Shown here: positions 46,329 to 56,090 of the stretch, piece after piece
Position numbering within the stretch: position 1 is the stretch's first letter
How the letters are laid out: the number at the start of each line of letters is the position of its first letter
Assembly: GCF_001742305.1 (NCBI RefSeq)
Contig: NZ_MJAT01000001.1
Span: forward strand, 310,001 to 374,000
Direction of reading: 5' to 3'
Length of the DNA stretch: 64,000 nt
From: Desulfuribacillus stibiiarsenatis
Lineage (GTDB): Bacteria; Bacillota; Bacilli; Desulfuribacillales; Desulfuribacillaceae
Position numbers and translations under genes: made by a program
Notes under the pieces: model-generated
Seen by the model: the letters and a program-made list of their open reading frames with translations, nothing else
What the model was told of the DNA's origin: nothing
Database searches by the model: none

Positions 46329-46859
46329 ATGATTCCTAATTTCATATCATTGAGTCGAATCATCTTATCTCTGAGCCTATTTCTTATTACACCGTTCAGC
46401 CAAGCGTTTTATCTCATTTATATATATTGCGGAATTAGCGATATGCTAGATGGATTTCTTGCAAGGAAGATGGGAACGGAAAGTAGATTTGGTGAAATAT
46501 TAGATTCTATTGCAGATATGGTCATGGTAGCTGTTCTTCTTGTAATCCTTTTTCCAATAATAAAACCTTCTGAACTAATTATTTTCTGGATTATAGTGAT
46601 TGCGATTATAAGATTTAGTGCAATGACTGTGGCATTAATGAAATACAATGTATTTATAAGCCTACACACCTACGGAAACAAAATAACTGGGGCGATACTA
46701 TTTGTTTTTCCTTTAGTAATCCCTTATGTACCTATGAATTTTTTGGCTTATGGGATTGTGATAGTTGCAAGTATTTCGGCTGTTGAGGAACTTTTTATAC
46801 AGATAATGTCAAGAAAATTACAGGTAAATAGGAAGCACTTTTTCGACAGAAGTCTGTAA
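46329..46859 (+). CDS. CDP-alcohol phosphatidyltransferase family protein
   Basis: ATG 46329, nine bases after GGAGGAG, gives 176 residues. The family signature D-x2-D-G-x2-A-R-x8-G-x3-D-x3-D is complete in DMLDGFLARKMGTESRF plus GEILDSIAD. Five to six helices place it in the membrane, where it transfers a phosphatidyl group from CDP-diacylglycerol to an alcohol. The substrate (for example glycerol phosphate) cannot be told. Confidence 0.87.
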   Translation: MIPNFISLSRIILSLSLFLITPFSQAFYLIYIYCGISDMLDGFLARKMGTESRFGEILDSIADMVMVAVLLVILFPIIKPSELIIFWIIVIAIIRFSAMTVALMKYNVFISLHTYGNKITGAILFVFPLVIPYVPMNFLAYGIVIVASISAVEELFIQIMSRKLQVNRKHFFDRSL

Positions 46860-46961
46860 TTTTATCACCCAGCTTTAAAAATTTTTAAGGATCAGATGAT
46901 GGGAGATGTTTACTAAAAGAAGGAATAGTTTTCATGAAAAAACATTATAAAAAAGTTGCAG

Positions 46962-46987
46962 CCTGACAAACAATTGTCAGGTCTTTA
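46962..46987 (+). terminator. Possible terminator hairpin
   Basis: CCTGACAA and TTGTCAGG form a perfect 8-bp stem around ACAA, followed by the short T-rich TCTTTA. It lies between the CDP-alcohol transferase and the yoaP-like pseudogene. Confidence 0.5.
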
Positions 46988-47026
46988 TGCTATTATGGAA
47001 AGAAATAACACTCCGGAGCTGATATT

Positions 47027-47787
47027 ATGATTATTCAAATTGATCAGAGGAATATTGCAGATGAGCATATCTGTTGCGCAATTTCAGAGAAAACAGGTGA
47101 GAATTGTTCGAAGTCAAAAAAGGATTGGTTAATCGAGCGTTTCAAAGACGGTCTTGTTTTCAAAAAACTGAATGTTCGGGGAAAGGTTTTCATTGAATAT
47201 ATTCCCGCAGAAAAGGCCTGGTGCCCCATTGATGCAGATGGATATATGTATGTTAATTGCTTCTGGGTTTCTGGACAATATAAAGGTCAAGGTTATGGCA
47301 CGTATTACTAAACGAATGTATTTCTGACTCAAGGATAAAAGGGAAAAAGGGGATTGTGATACTATCATCAAAAACAAAAAAACCTTTCCTATCAGATCCT
47401 AAGTATTTAAAATATAAAGGATTTAAAGTTTGCGATACGGCTAGCCCATATTTTGAACTTCTTTACTTACCATTTGAAGAAGAAACTTATGTGCCTAAAT
47501 TCAGAGATTGCACGAAATTAGGGATTACAGAACATAAAGGAATGGTTTTGTACTATTCGAATCAATGCCCCCACACGGAAAAGTATGCAAATATAATCGC
47601 TGGGATAGCACAGAATAGAGGAGTTCCATTCTCTTTAATAAAAATCTCGACGATAGTGCAAGCACAAACCGCACCTTCTCCATTTACTACATATAGCTTA
47701 TTTGATAATGGACTGTTTGTCACAAATGAAATTTTATCAGAGAAAAAGTTTAACAAATTATTAGATGATAAGGAGTCAAACAGATGA
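47027..47787 (+). pseudogene. YoaP-like GNAT acetyltransferase, one-base frameshift
   Basis: The first frame (MIIQIDQRN...) stops at GQGYGTYY. Shifting by one base at about 47301-47306 lets the text continue as LLNECISDSRIKGKKG and then ILSSKTKKPFLSDP, through a YoaP-type C-terminal domain to the stop at 47787. The restored protein is about 253 residues, matching B. subtilis YoaP. It looks like a GNAT acetyltransferase inactivated by loss of one T, unless this is a sequencing error. Confidence 0.85.
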
Positions 47788-48422
47788 CGGAAAAGGTTTT
47801 TGATTATAAAAAAGAATACAAAGAGTTCTACATGCCAAAAGACAAGCCTATGTTAATTGACGTGCCTTCCATGAACTTTATTATGGTTGATGGGAATGGG
47901 GATCCGAATGATAACCCAGAATTCGAGAATGCCGTAGAACTTCTATATGGATTATCTTATACAATTAAAATGAGTCATAAAAAAGGTAAACAACCAGAGG
48001 GATTCTTCGAGTATGTAGTTCCACCTCTTGAAGGACTATGGTGGGTAGAAGATGGCCAATTCAGCTTTGATATAAGAGATAATTGGAAATGGACGGTTAT
48101 GCTTCGCCAACCTGAATTCGTCACAGAAGAAGTGTTTCAGTGGGCATGTACAGAAGTTTCCAAGAAAAAGCCAGAATTAGATATCCAACTAGCCCGATTT
48201 GAGAATTTTGAAGAAGGACTATGTGTTCAAATATTGCATAAAGGTCCTTATGAGACTGAGCCGGAATCCGTTGCCTTGATGGATGAGTTTATTCGTTTAG
48301 AAGATTTGGAAGATTGCTTACGTACAAGGGGTAAGCATCACGAAATTTACCTTTCTGACCCACGCAAAAGCAAACCAGAATCGATGAAAACCGTCATTCG
48401 CCACCCTGTTGCGCGGAAATAG
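47784..48422 (+). CDS. GyrI-like small-molecule-binding domain protein
   Basis: This 212-residue protein overlaps the previous stop (ATGA). It opens with DVPSMNFIMVDGNGDPND and has later segments WWVEDG and LHKGPYETEP, as in the stand-alone GyrI-like family. These bind small hydrophobic compounds; some hydrolyse toxins. The cellular role here is unknown. Confidence 0.85.
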   Translation: MTEKVFDYKKEYKEFYMPKDKPMLIDVPSMNFIMVDGNGDPNDNPEFENAVELLYGLSYTIKMSHKKGKQPEGFFEYVVPPLEGLWWVEDGQFSFDIRDNWKWTVMLRQPEFVTEEVFQWACTEVSKKKPELDIQLARFENFEEGLCVQILHKGPYETEPESVALMDEFIRLEDLEDCLRTRGKHHEIYLSDPRKSKPESMKTVIRHPVARK

Positions 48423-48459
48423 TTGAAATGCCGCATTAAGAATATAGGAGATAGTGTAT

Positions 48460-48735
48460 ATGTCAATTGAAGTGATTAGTATACTTTTCATTATTAACAT
48501 CATTGGGTTTATTATAATGGGCTACGATAAAAATCAATCAAGAAGAAAGGGCCAAAGAATCGCGGAAAGGACTCTGTTCTTGATAGCTGCTACTGGTGGT
48601 GCTTCTGGTATTCTACTTGGAATGAATGCCTTTCGCCACAAGACAAAGCACAAAAGCTTTACCATTGGTATTCCATTATTGCTAATACTTAATCTACTAA
48701 GCGTTACATATATTACAAAGTATATTCAAAATTAG
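48460..48735 (+). CDS. DUF1294 membrane protein
   Basis: ATG 48460, nine bases after AGGAG, gives 91 residues. The pattern YDKNQSRRKGQRIAERTLF and GGASGILLGMNAFRHKTKH is typical of DUF1294, with three helices. The function is unknown. Confidence 0.88.
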   Translation: MSIEVISILFIINIIGFIIMGYDKNQSRRKGQRIAERTLFLIAATGGASGILLGMNAFRHKTKHKSFTIGIPLLLILNLLSVTYITKYIQN

Positions 48736-48752
48736 TTTAAAGGAGCATAGCA

Positions 48753-49130
48753 ATGGAGAAAGACAAACACGTACCACAAAATATTGATGAATATATCGCG
48801 CTCTTTCCAGAAGATGTTCAAAGCAGTTTAACAGCAATTAGAGAATTAATAAAAAGCGAAGCGCCGGAAGCAATTGAGGCAATGAGTTATCAGATGCCAA
48901 CTTTTAAATTGAACGGCAATCTAGTACATTTTGCTGCTTTTAAGAACCATATCGGATTTTATCCTACACCATCAGGAATTGATCAGTTTGTTGATGAGTT
49001 AGGTGAGTATGAATGGGCAAAAGGTTCTGTTAAGTTTCCGTTAAGTAGACCTATTCCGTTCGAGTTAATTCGTAAGATTGTCCAATATAGGATGAAAGAA
49101 AATTTAGAGAAAAAGCAGGCAAAAAAATGA
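48753..49130 (+). CDS. DUF1801 / YdhG-like protein
   Basis: The protein has 125 residues and starts behind AAAGGAG. SYQMPTFKLNGNLVHFAAFKNH and GFYPTPSGI match the DUF1801 family, whose fold resembles iron chaperones of the frataxin group. It overlaps the next gene by four bases (ATGA). Confidence 0.87.
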   Translation: MEKDKHVPQNIDEYIALFPEDVQSSLTAIRELIKSEAPEAIEAMSYQMPTFKLNGNLVHFAAFKNHIGFYPTPSGIDQFVDELGEYEWAKGSVKFPLSRPIPFELIRKIVQYRMKENLEKKQAKK

Positions 49131-49831
49131 GAAAATATTTAATTTTTCTGTTAAGTTTTTTATTTGTTCTCACCGGTGTATTCTACACTGGGTTTAAGGT
49201 TAGTAGCTCTAGAACTTTTCAGCTTTCTGGTGAGCTAATACATAAAGTGGATACAACAGAAAAAGTCGTAGCATTAACCTTTGATGATGGTCCAACGAAA
49301 AATACGGGAGAAGTTTTGGATATATTAAAAGCGTTAGATGTAAAAGCCACATTTTTTGTCACTGGTAGAGAGATTGAAGAGAATATGGATGAGGCAAAGA
49401 GAATCGTGTTAGAAGAGCACGAACTCGGAAACCATTCTTATTCCCACCAACGAATGGTATTGAAAACCCCTTCCTTTATTGAAGAAGAGATTGATAGAAC
49501 AAACGCATTAATCCGAGAAGCGGGATACCAAGGGACAATACACTTTAGACCACCTTATGGCAAGAAACTGCTTGTATTACCTATGGTGTTAAATAATAAA
49601 GGAATTAAAACAATTATGTGGGACATTGAGCCGGAGACCTATCCAGAAATTGCAGCAGACTCAAAAGAAATTATAAAACATGTAGTGGAACGTATCCAAC
49701 CGGGATCGATTATTCTTTTGCATGTTATGTATGAAAGCAGAAGGGAATCGATGGAATCCATAGCAGGCATTGTTACCGAATTACAAGCACAAGGCTACGC
49801 ATTCAAAACAGTTTCAGAACTAATAGAATAA
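49127..49831 (+). CDS. Polysaccharide deacetylase (NodB domain)
   Basis: The protein has 234 residues with an N-terminal signal or anchor (YLIFLLSFLFVLTGVFY). The NodB metal and catalytic motifs are complete: ALTFDDGPT, HSYSH, RPPYGKK and ILLHVM. It should remove acetyl groups from extracellular N-acetylglucosamine polymers such as peptidoglycan. It is coupled to the upstream DUF1801 gene. Confidence 0.93.
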   Translation: MRKYLIFLLSFLFVLTGVFYTGFKVSSSRTFQLSGELIHKVDTTEKVVALTFDDGPTKNTGEVLDILKALDVKATFFVTGREIEENMDEAKRIVLEEHELGNHSYSHQRMVLKTPSFIEEEIDRTNALIREAGYQGTIHFRPPYGKKLLVLPMVLNNKGIKTIMWDIEPETYPEIAADSKEIIKHVVERIQPGSIILLHVMYESRRESMESIAGIVTELQAQGYAFKTVSELIE

Positions 49832-49884
49832 CAATAAAATTATTTTAAGTAAGGGTAAGCTTCAGTTTGAAAGAAGGAATATCG

Positions 49885-50664
49885 ATGAGAAGACAAGTTG
49901 CAAGAAGCATGATGATTTTTCTATCGTTTCTTCTATTTCCTGTTACAATGTTTTATCTATCCCCTGCAATCATTATTGAAGGTGCATTTCATGGAGTGAT
50001 TACAGGGAGTTTTATTGTTTTTGGCGTGTTATTACTAACTGGAGTTATCTTCGGAAGAGCATTCTGTGGATGGTTATGTCCAGGTGCGGGATTACAAGAG
50101 TGCTGTCAGACTGTAATTAATAAGACAGCAAAAGGAGGAAAACTTGATAAGATTAAATATTTCATCTGGATACCTTGGTTATCTGCAATTATTATTTTAC
50201 TAATATTAGCTGGTGGTATCCATAAAGTAAATTTCTTCTATCAAATTCCCCACGGAATATCTATTGCAGAGCCAGTGGCCTATATCATCTATTATTTCTT
50301 CATTGGATTAATTGTTTTATTGGCATTTTTAGCTGGGCGAAGGGCATTCTGTCATTATGTATGTTGGATGGCTCCATTTATAATCATAGGAACTAAAATT
50401 GGCAAGATAGTAAGAATACCACAACTGCATTTAATAGCTGACAAGAATAAGTGTAATAATTGCAAATTGTGTAATAAGAAGTGTCAGATGAGCTTACACG
50501 TAGAGCAGATGGTACAGCAAAATAACATGTCTCATACTGAATGCATTCTATGCGGAGAATGTGTAGATGGGTGCAATCGTGGGGCAATCCAATTAACTTT
50601 GGGCACTTCAAAAACTAATCTTTTATTTGATGAAGCGCAAAAGCATGATCAGATTAAATACTAA
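49885..50664 (+). CDS. NapH/CcoG-like membrane polyferredoxin
   Basis: ATG 49885 behind AGAAGGA gives 259 residues; the TTG at 49867 is less likely. About four helices carry the motifs FCGWLCPGAGLQECC and FCHYVCWMAP. The C-terminal ferredoxin part has CNNCKLCNKKC and CILCGECVDGC for two [4Fe-4S] clusters. Related proteins pass electrons from quinol or load metals. No reductase gene is adjacent, so the partner is unknown. Confidence 0.85.
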   Translation: MRRQVARSMMIFLSFLLFPVTMFYLSPAIIIEGAFHGVITGSFIVFGVLLLTGVIFGRAFCGWLCPGAGLQECCQTVINKTAKGGKLDKIKYFIWIPWLSAIIILLILAGGIHKVNFFYQIPHGISIAEPVAYIIYYFFIGLIVLLAFLAGRRAFCHYVCWMAPFIIIGTKIGKIVRIPQLHLIADKNKCNNCKLCNKKCQMSLHVEQMVQQNNMSHTECILCGECVDGCNRGAIQLTLGTSKTNLLFDEAQKHDQIKY

Positions 50665-50745
50665 GCAGGGGAGCTAATTGTAATCAAATGAAACGTATAT
50701 CTTTAAGTAGCGTCTAAATATAATAATTTTTTTGAGGTGATATGA

Positions 50746-51246
50746 ATGAAAATAAAACGATATTTCTTAGCCATGCTATTAGTATTTGCAATCAGTATAG
50801 TAGGTTGCACACCTACCAAGGATCACACAACACCGAACACACCACCTTCTGATAATCCTGAATTGGCAACAACGTGGAATGAGGAGAGGGTGTATGCTTT
50901 TCTAGAAGAAGTTAACCTGCATGTGCGTCAAATTCCATATCAAACAAATTCGAAAGAGGCAGTAATCCAGCAGTATGAACAATATTTTTCTCCAGAATTA
51001 AGCGAAACAATTTTCAATTCTCTGTACGATAAAACAGATACTGGCTGGCTTGTTCCGGATAGTGACGCGGGTTTAATTTTTGTTGTTTTAGGGAAAAGCA
51101 ACGAGAGTAGTGCAACTGAATTTGAATTCAAAGAGGATTCTATACGAATCCGTGAAACTTATGATATGGGTATGTATAATGCAATTGAATATACGATCAG
51201 TTTTGATACTGGAAAGCCAATTATTACCGATTGGATTCGTGAATAG
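50746..51246 (+). CDS. Hypothetical lipoprotein
   Basis: The protein has 166 residues with lipobox SIVGC near residue 21, followed by a Thr/Pro-rich linker. The mature part (RVYAFLEEVNLHVRQI, SPELSETIFNSLY) is alpha/beta and not recognised. It starts behind TGAGGTGA. Confidence 0.7.
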   Translation: MKIKRYFLAMLLVFAISIVGCTPTKDHTTPNTPPSDNPELATTWNEERVYAFLEEVNLHVRQIPYQTNSKEAVIQQYEQYFSPELSETIFNSLYDKTDTGWLVPDSDAGLIFVVLGKSNESSATEFEFKEDSIRIRETYDMGMYNAIEYTISFDTGKPIITDWIRE

Positions 51247-51272
51247 ACAGCGTATTAAGGAGAAGAGTTAGA

Positions 51273-52157
51273 ATGAAGGAAGAAATCATAGAAAGTCTAC
51301 GTAGCGACTGTTCAAATTGTTTCGGACTATGTTGTGTTGGCCTTTATTTCTCAGCTTCCGAGGGATTCCCTGCAGACAAAAAGGCGGGGCAACCTTGCGT
51401 AAATCTTGAAACGGATTTCCGCTGTAAGATACATGACCTTCTATATGGCAAAGGGTACAAAGGTTGCTTATCCTTTGATTGTTTTGGTGCCGGGCAGAAG
51501 GTCTCCAAATTGACGTTCAAAGGCCAGTCATGGCGGGAACATCCTACACTAGCTAATGATATGTTTGATGCGCTGCTTATCATCACACATCTTCACGAGC
51601 TATTATGGTATTTGGCGGAGGCTCTCCATATAGAATCTATCAGCAATCTTCAAGGGCCCATCACTCAAAAGATAGAAGAGATCGTAGTGTTAACAAATCT
51701 AGAATTAGAAACGCTTAAGAAAATTGATATTATGAGCACTCGTGCTGAAGTAAATAGCATTCTACTTGAAGTCAGCGAGCATGTGCGAACTGAATCATTT
51801 AGCAATCCTTATAATCAAAGTAAACAGGAACACAAACAACATAATAAAGCTGTGCCAAGTAACAGAATGAGCAGTAACAAGATAAAACCTGGAGCAGATT
51901 TCATAGGAGCAGACCTCAGAAAGTATCATCTTAGAGGTGCTAATCTAAGAGGATTTATGCTAATCGCAGCAAATCTAGCTGGTGTAGATTTAGCAGGCGC
52001 GGACTTAATAGGTGTTGATATGCGAGATGCCAATTTACGAGGAGCAGATTTGTCTAGGAGTATTTTTCTCAATCAAAACCAAATCAATTCGGCAAAAGGG
52101 GATAAACATACGAAGATTTCGCCTTTACTACTCCGCCCTGACTATTGGGAGCAATGA
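51273..52157 (+). CDS. Pentapeptide-repeat protein with Cys-rich N-terminal domain
   Basis: The protein has 294 residues. Residues 12-75 are rich in Cys (CSNCFGLCC, PCVN, RCKIHD, GCLSFDCFG), resembling metal-binding CxxC domains. The middle is helical. Residues about 208-262 contain pentapeptide repeats A(D/N)LxG (GADLRKYHL, GANLRGFML, GADLIGVDM, DANLRGADL), which form a short right-handed beta-helix. Some such repeats protect gyrase; here they are too few to claim that. Confidence 0.85.
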   Translation: MKEEIIESLRSDCSNCFGLCCVGLYFSASEGFPADKKAGQPCVNLETDFRCKIHDLLYGKGYKGCLSFDCFGAGQKVSKLTFKGQSWREHPTLANDMFDALLIITHLHELLWYLAEALHIESISNLQGPITQKIEEIVVLTNLELETLKKIDIMSTRAEVNSILLEVSEHVRTESFSNPYNQSKQEHKQHNKAVPSNRMSSNKIKPGADFIGADLRKYHLRGANLRGFMLIAANLAGVDLAGADLIGVDMRDANLRGADLSRSIFLNQNQINSAKGDKHTKISPLLLRPDYWEQ

Positions 52158-52179
52158 AATAAGAATACATATAAATCTT

Positions 52180-52208
52180 AATCTGCGTAAATCCATGCAG
52201 ATTTTTTT
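52180..52208 (+). terminator. Terminator after the pentapeptide gene
   Basis: AATCTGC pairs with GCAGATT around GTAAATCCAT, followed by seven T. Confidence 0.85.
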
Positions 52209-52254
52209 ATTTTTTTAAATATTTTTTAGATTGCATTGCACAAATTACTACTAA

Positions 52255-52270
52255 AGTGTAAAATTACACT
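52255..52270 (+). promoter_or_regulatory. Candidate operator for the XRE regulator
   Basis: AGTGTAA and TTACACT form an inverted repeat with a 2-base spacer, just before an AT-rich promoter-like region upstream of the HTH gene. Autoregulation is inferred from position only. Confidence 0.4.
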
Positions 52271-52361
52271 AAAGATATATAATTACATATAATACTCCAG
52301 CAAAAAAAACTGAAGTCAGAATCTACTTTTCAAATATAAACACAAAAAGGAGTGTGAGAAC

Positions 52362-52826
52362 ATGAACAAAGAACAAGTAATTCATCTCCTCTCAAACAAA
52401 ATAAAACTCATTCGGACGGAAAAGGGATACACCCAAGACAAGATGGCTGAGATCCTCGGGATGTCGAAGAAAACTCTAGTTCAAGTCGAGAAAGGGAGAG
52501 CGGATGCTGGCTGGTCTCATGTTGTAACCCTAGTGACCCTATTTCGTAACAGTCATATACTAGAATCTGTTTTAGGAGATTCGCCGATAGAAGTAATAGA
52601 AACGATTGCCCATGAGGAAATGGTAACCCCAAAGGAAAAGACATTAGGTGGTCGAGTTTGGTGGAAAGAGATTGAATCTAATGGAGAGTTTCGTCTCCAG
52701 CAGAACATCATAAGCCAGCACTACCGGATATTAGATAGAAACGATTTTCGTTGGTATAGCTCTTTTGATAAAGATGATGCGTATATTTGTCTAAACGAGT
52801 TGGCAGAGAAATACAAGTTGGCATAG
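52362..52826 (+). CDS. XRE-family transcriptional regulator
   Basis: The protein has 154 residues. An N-terminal helix-turn-helix (KLIRTEKGYTQDKMAEIL then MSKKTLVQVEKGR, about 14-47) is followed by a ~90-residue ligand or dimer part ending in NRNDFRW and YKLA. It precedes and may control the large membrane protein downstream. It starts behind AAAGGAGTG. Confidence 0.85.
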   Translation: MNKEQVIHLLSNKIKLIRTEKGYTQDKMAEILGMSKKTLVQVEKGRADAGWSHVVTLVTLFRNSHILESVLGDSPIEVIETIAHEEMVTPKEKTLGGRVWWKEIESNGEFRLQQNIISQHYRILDRNDFRWYSSFDKDDAYICLNELAEKYKLA

Positions 52827-52828
52827 GT

Positions 52829-52981
52829 TTGCTGGCTTTGAAATATCTAGATCATATTCAACCTCTAGAAGTTATTGCAGAAAAAACGGAAGACAGCGTT
52901 CTGCGTGAAGTTGTTTTAGAAGCTATTATCGACATTAAGAATGACCCACATGAAAGAAATCTTAAATGGGATGTGGATTAA
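52829..52981 (+). CDS. Possible small protein between the XRE and membrane genes
   Basis: A TTG at 52829 starts about 50 residues (MLALKYLDHIQPLEVIAEK...), overlapping or abutting the regulator stop. Helical and acidic, it ends four bases before the next frame and could be a short linker gene. Only the frame and position support it. Confidence 0.35.
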   Translation: MLALKYLDHIQPLEVIAEKTEDSVLREVVLEAIIDIKNDPHERNLKWDVD

Positions 52982-53005
52982 ACAATGCTTGGAGGGAATC
53001 AAACA

Positions 53006-56000
53006 ATGGACAATCGTACTCGTAAAAAAATCTTTGAAGAAGAGTTAGGAGCTTTAAAGCAAAAAGAATACATTACTCACGATGAGTATTCAATCATTGC
53101 TAATGCTTACGAGATTTATTCCGCAGATCGACAGCTAGCAGTTCAAAAATTACAAGGAATCCAAACCCCAAGTGAGAAAATCATCAAGCCTGTATATCAA
53201 CCGAAACCGAAAAAGGTTTTAAGTGCCCAGGACATTCGTGATCGGAATATTACTTGGATATTAATCGTTGGTGTCATTATGGTATTGCTCTCAGGGGTTA
53301 TTATAGCTACAAGTGCCTGGGATAATTTGAATAACATGACGAAGACAATTGGTATCAGCCTTGTTGCAGTCCTTTTCTTTGCCATCAGTTGGTTAACAGA
53401 GAATAAACTGAAAATCGAAAAGACAGCCTTTGCATTCTGGATTTTAGGAAGTTTATTCCTACCTGTTACCGTTCTTTCAATAGGTTATTTTCAATTATTC
53501 GGGACATATCTATCGATTACAGGTGAGGGGAAGTATCTACTAGGTGTCTTCGCTGTAATTCTGTGTTTTCCCGTCTATGTGTACAGTGCTCATCGCTATC
53601 AGAATAAGTTATTCACATGGATTAGTCTGACGACGTTAAGCTTGGGAATAGGATTTGCGATTGCTTCATTCTATCCTCCCGTGGATGTATTTTACCTTGG
53701 AATGATTGTATACAATTGTCTCTTGTTAGCCGGTTATATGTATTTGAAGAAAAATCAGAGATTCAAGTTATTTTTTGAGGAATTACCTTTGTTTACGCAG
53801 GTCAACCTTATTGTCAGTACGTTGTTAATGCTGAGTTTTTATAAGAGCCCAGTATTTTATGGCTTCAATATCTTACTTACGGCAGTTCTATATATGTTAA
53901 TGGTCTATTCCCAAGGGAAAAAGGAATATGTGTATGTTTTTGGCGGACTCTTGGTATATGGTATCTATCAAGTTGTAGAGAATAGCATATTACAATCGTT
54001 CAACTTCTTAATCTTTGCTCTCGCTGGATTTATCTTTATCGGTTTGGAGAAGTATTTAAAGAATGACGACTCTCTGAAAAAAATCTATCAAATCCTCAGT
54101 GGCGTAGTTTCTCTGATTGCTTTTCTGTATATCAGCGCAGAAGCTATGATGATAGGAATGGGAAGCTCTTCGGTTATTCTGTTAATCTCATATCTTTTGA
54201 TTGCACTGAACTATATCTATCTTGCGTATAAAACAGAGCGTATAATTTTTAGCTATCTTGCGCCCGTGTTTTTAATGGTAGCCGGTTTTCAGTCCTATCA
54301 ATTGATGAAGAATTTTTATAGTTTTTTCGGGGTACCTATTCACATGTTTACACTAGCTGTTGCGATGTTCTTAGGCCTATATGTGTTTAACAAACACAAG
54401 TATTTAATCCCTATCCGTTTTAGTAGTTTACTGGTGTCTATCACAGTGATGTTTATGACGATGTTGCTTGCATTTGTAGATAGTCAATTTAGTCTGTTAA
54501 CCGTAATGCTCTTAATATTTGGTATTGTGTGCTGGGTAGTTCATAAGAAATCTGATCATCCAGATCTTCAATTTATAGGGAAATGGAGTATGCCTGTTGC
54601 ATGGTTTCTTGGCATCCTATCCTATTATTCCGTTGTATATCCTGATTTCCATGAATCCCATTATAGTATCTGGTTAATCTTAGCTACTGTGATTCTTTTA
54701 GGAGTTCATGAGATTTTCAGACGTAAAAGTCAAACAGAATTAGCGGAGAGTTTCTTCTATGTAGGGCATGGGGCGCTCGTCTATACCGTTGGTAATTTAA
54801 TTCTGGCGCTTTCAATGGGAATCAATCAACCAATACTATTTATAGCATGTCTATTCGTCTATATATATAGTATGTACCGCACTACGATGGAATCGATGGT
54901 TAAGTATTCTCTGTACGGTGCATTTACAATGTTCACGATTACATTACTAGCCTTTATAGAGTATTGGAATCTTTCTTCCATCCACTATACGCAGGTGTTA
55001 CTGTTTGCATCGGCAGGGATATTTCTTTTATGGTATCAAGTCTCTGACAGTTGGCGTAAGAGAATTATGTTCTATTTAATCCCATTCTCTTTGATTACTG
55101 TGTTATTTACGATGATCGAGACAACGTATTTCGATGTAGAGAATGTGATTACTTCTGTTCTAGCGATTATACTTTCTCTATGGATTATTAAAGCATGCAA
55201 TCGCCCACTGATTAACATTTTGCCTTTAGCAGCATTCATTTACATTATGGACATCACTGTAAACGACGCTATGTTCCAATCCTATGAGAAGGCTTTCATT
55301 CTTCTAGGTACGATTTTTATCGTGAAAATCGTCGGTGAAAAGCTACAGAAGCATTTGTACAATACAAGTACGAAGAAAGACTATGAAATCATTGATTCGA
55401 TCGACTGGTACACATTGACAGCATTTGTTTTAACAATTCAGATGATGTTTATCTATCAAGCAAATCTATTCCTAGCAGTCATTCCGTACTTGCTCATTCC
55501 TTACCTGTTATTCTCGCAAATCAAGCGAGTGGATGGAGCGGTTACGAAAATCGTTCAGACAATTACTGTGGTTAGCATTCTATTGCCATATTACTACTTG
55601 CTTTACCGTCTAGATGTACCAAGAATTATAGAAACAGAGCTTATAGTTCTTCCTTGGATATTGCTTGTAATCGTACTGTCAACGCGTTTGTGGTCATCAC
55701 AGCAAGCATTGATGAAAAAGCTCGAGTATGGTGTTCTAGTAGCTGCAGCAATCTTTCTGCTAAACGATACACTCATACAAAACAATCCATTAGAAGGCAT
55801 CATTTTAGGAATTCTATGTTTAATTTCGATTATCGGGGGATTCTATAAGAGAAAGAAGAGTTTCTTTTTCATAGGCATTGGGACTTTAGGGGTTAACGTC
55901 TTAATTAACACGCGGGAGTATTGGGGTAACTTGCCTTGGTGGGCGTACCTACTGGCTGCTGGACTGATTCTGATTGTTGTTGCTAGCTTGAATGAAATTG

Positions 56001-56074
56001 AGAAGAATAACGGTGGTAAGAAACCGAAGATTAACAAAGAGGTTATTATAGAGAAGTTTAAATCGTGGCAATAA
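53006..56074 (+). CDS. Very large polytopic membrane protein (about 1022 residues)
   Basis: ATG 53006 behind TTGGAGGGA is the likely start. The first ~85 residues are soluble and charged (FEEELGALKQKEYITHDEYS), a pattern like N-terminal short-helix domains of DUF2157-type proteins. The rest has about 25-30 hydrophobic helices with few charges. Such giant membrane proteins occur in Firmicutes without known function. The XRE regulator upstream suggests regulated expression. Confidence 0.75.
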   Translation: MDNRTRKKIFEEELGALKQKEYITHDEYSIIANAYEIYSADRQLAVQKLQGIQTPSEKIIKPVYQPKPKKVLSAQDIRDRNITWILIVGVIMVLLSGVIIATSAWDNLNNMTKTIGISLVAVLFFAISWLTENKLKIEKTAFAFWILGSLFLPVTVLSIGYFQLFGTYLSITGEGKYLLGVFAVILCFPVYVYSAHRYQNKLFTWISLTTLSLGIGFAIASFYPPVDVFYLGMIVYNCLLLAGYMYLKKNQRFKLFFEELPLFTQVNLIVSTLLMLSFYKSPVFYGFNILLTAVLYMLMVYSQGKKEYVYVFGGLLVYGIYQVVENSILQSFNFLIFALAGFIFIGLEKYLKNDDSLKKIYQILSGVVSLIAFLYISAEAMMIGMGSSSVILLISYLLIALNYIYLAYKTERIIFSYLAPVFLMVAGFQSYQLMKNFYSFFGVPIHMFTLAVAMFLGLYVFNKHKYLIPIRFSSLLVSITVMFMTMLLAFVDSQFSLLTVMLLIFGIVCWVVHKKSDHPDLQFIGKWSMPVAWFLGILSYYSVVYPDFHESHYSIWLILATVILLGVHEIFRRKSQTELAESFFYVGHGALVYTVGNLILALSMGINQPILFIACLFVYIYSMYRTTMESMVKYSLYGAFTMFTITLLAFIEYWNLSSIHYTQVLLFASAGIFLLWYQVSDSWRKRIMFYLIPFSLITVLFTMIETTYFDVENVITSVLAIILSLWIIKACNRPLINILPLAAFIYIMDITVNDAMFQSYEKAFILLGTIFIVKIVGEKLQKHLYNTSTKKDYEIIDSIDWYTLTAFVLTIQMMFIYQANLFLAVIPYLLIPYLLFSQIKRVDGAVTKIVQTITVVSILLPYYYLLYRLDVPRIIETELIVLPWILLVIVLSTRLWSSQQALMKKLEYGVLVAAAIFLLNDTLIQNNPLEGIILGILCLISIIGGFYKRKKSFFFIGIGTLGVNVLINTREYWGNLPWWAYLLAAGLILIVVASLNEIEKNNGGKKPKINKEVIIEKFKSWQ

Positions 56075-56090
56075 ATGAAAGGTGATGTTG

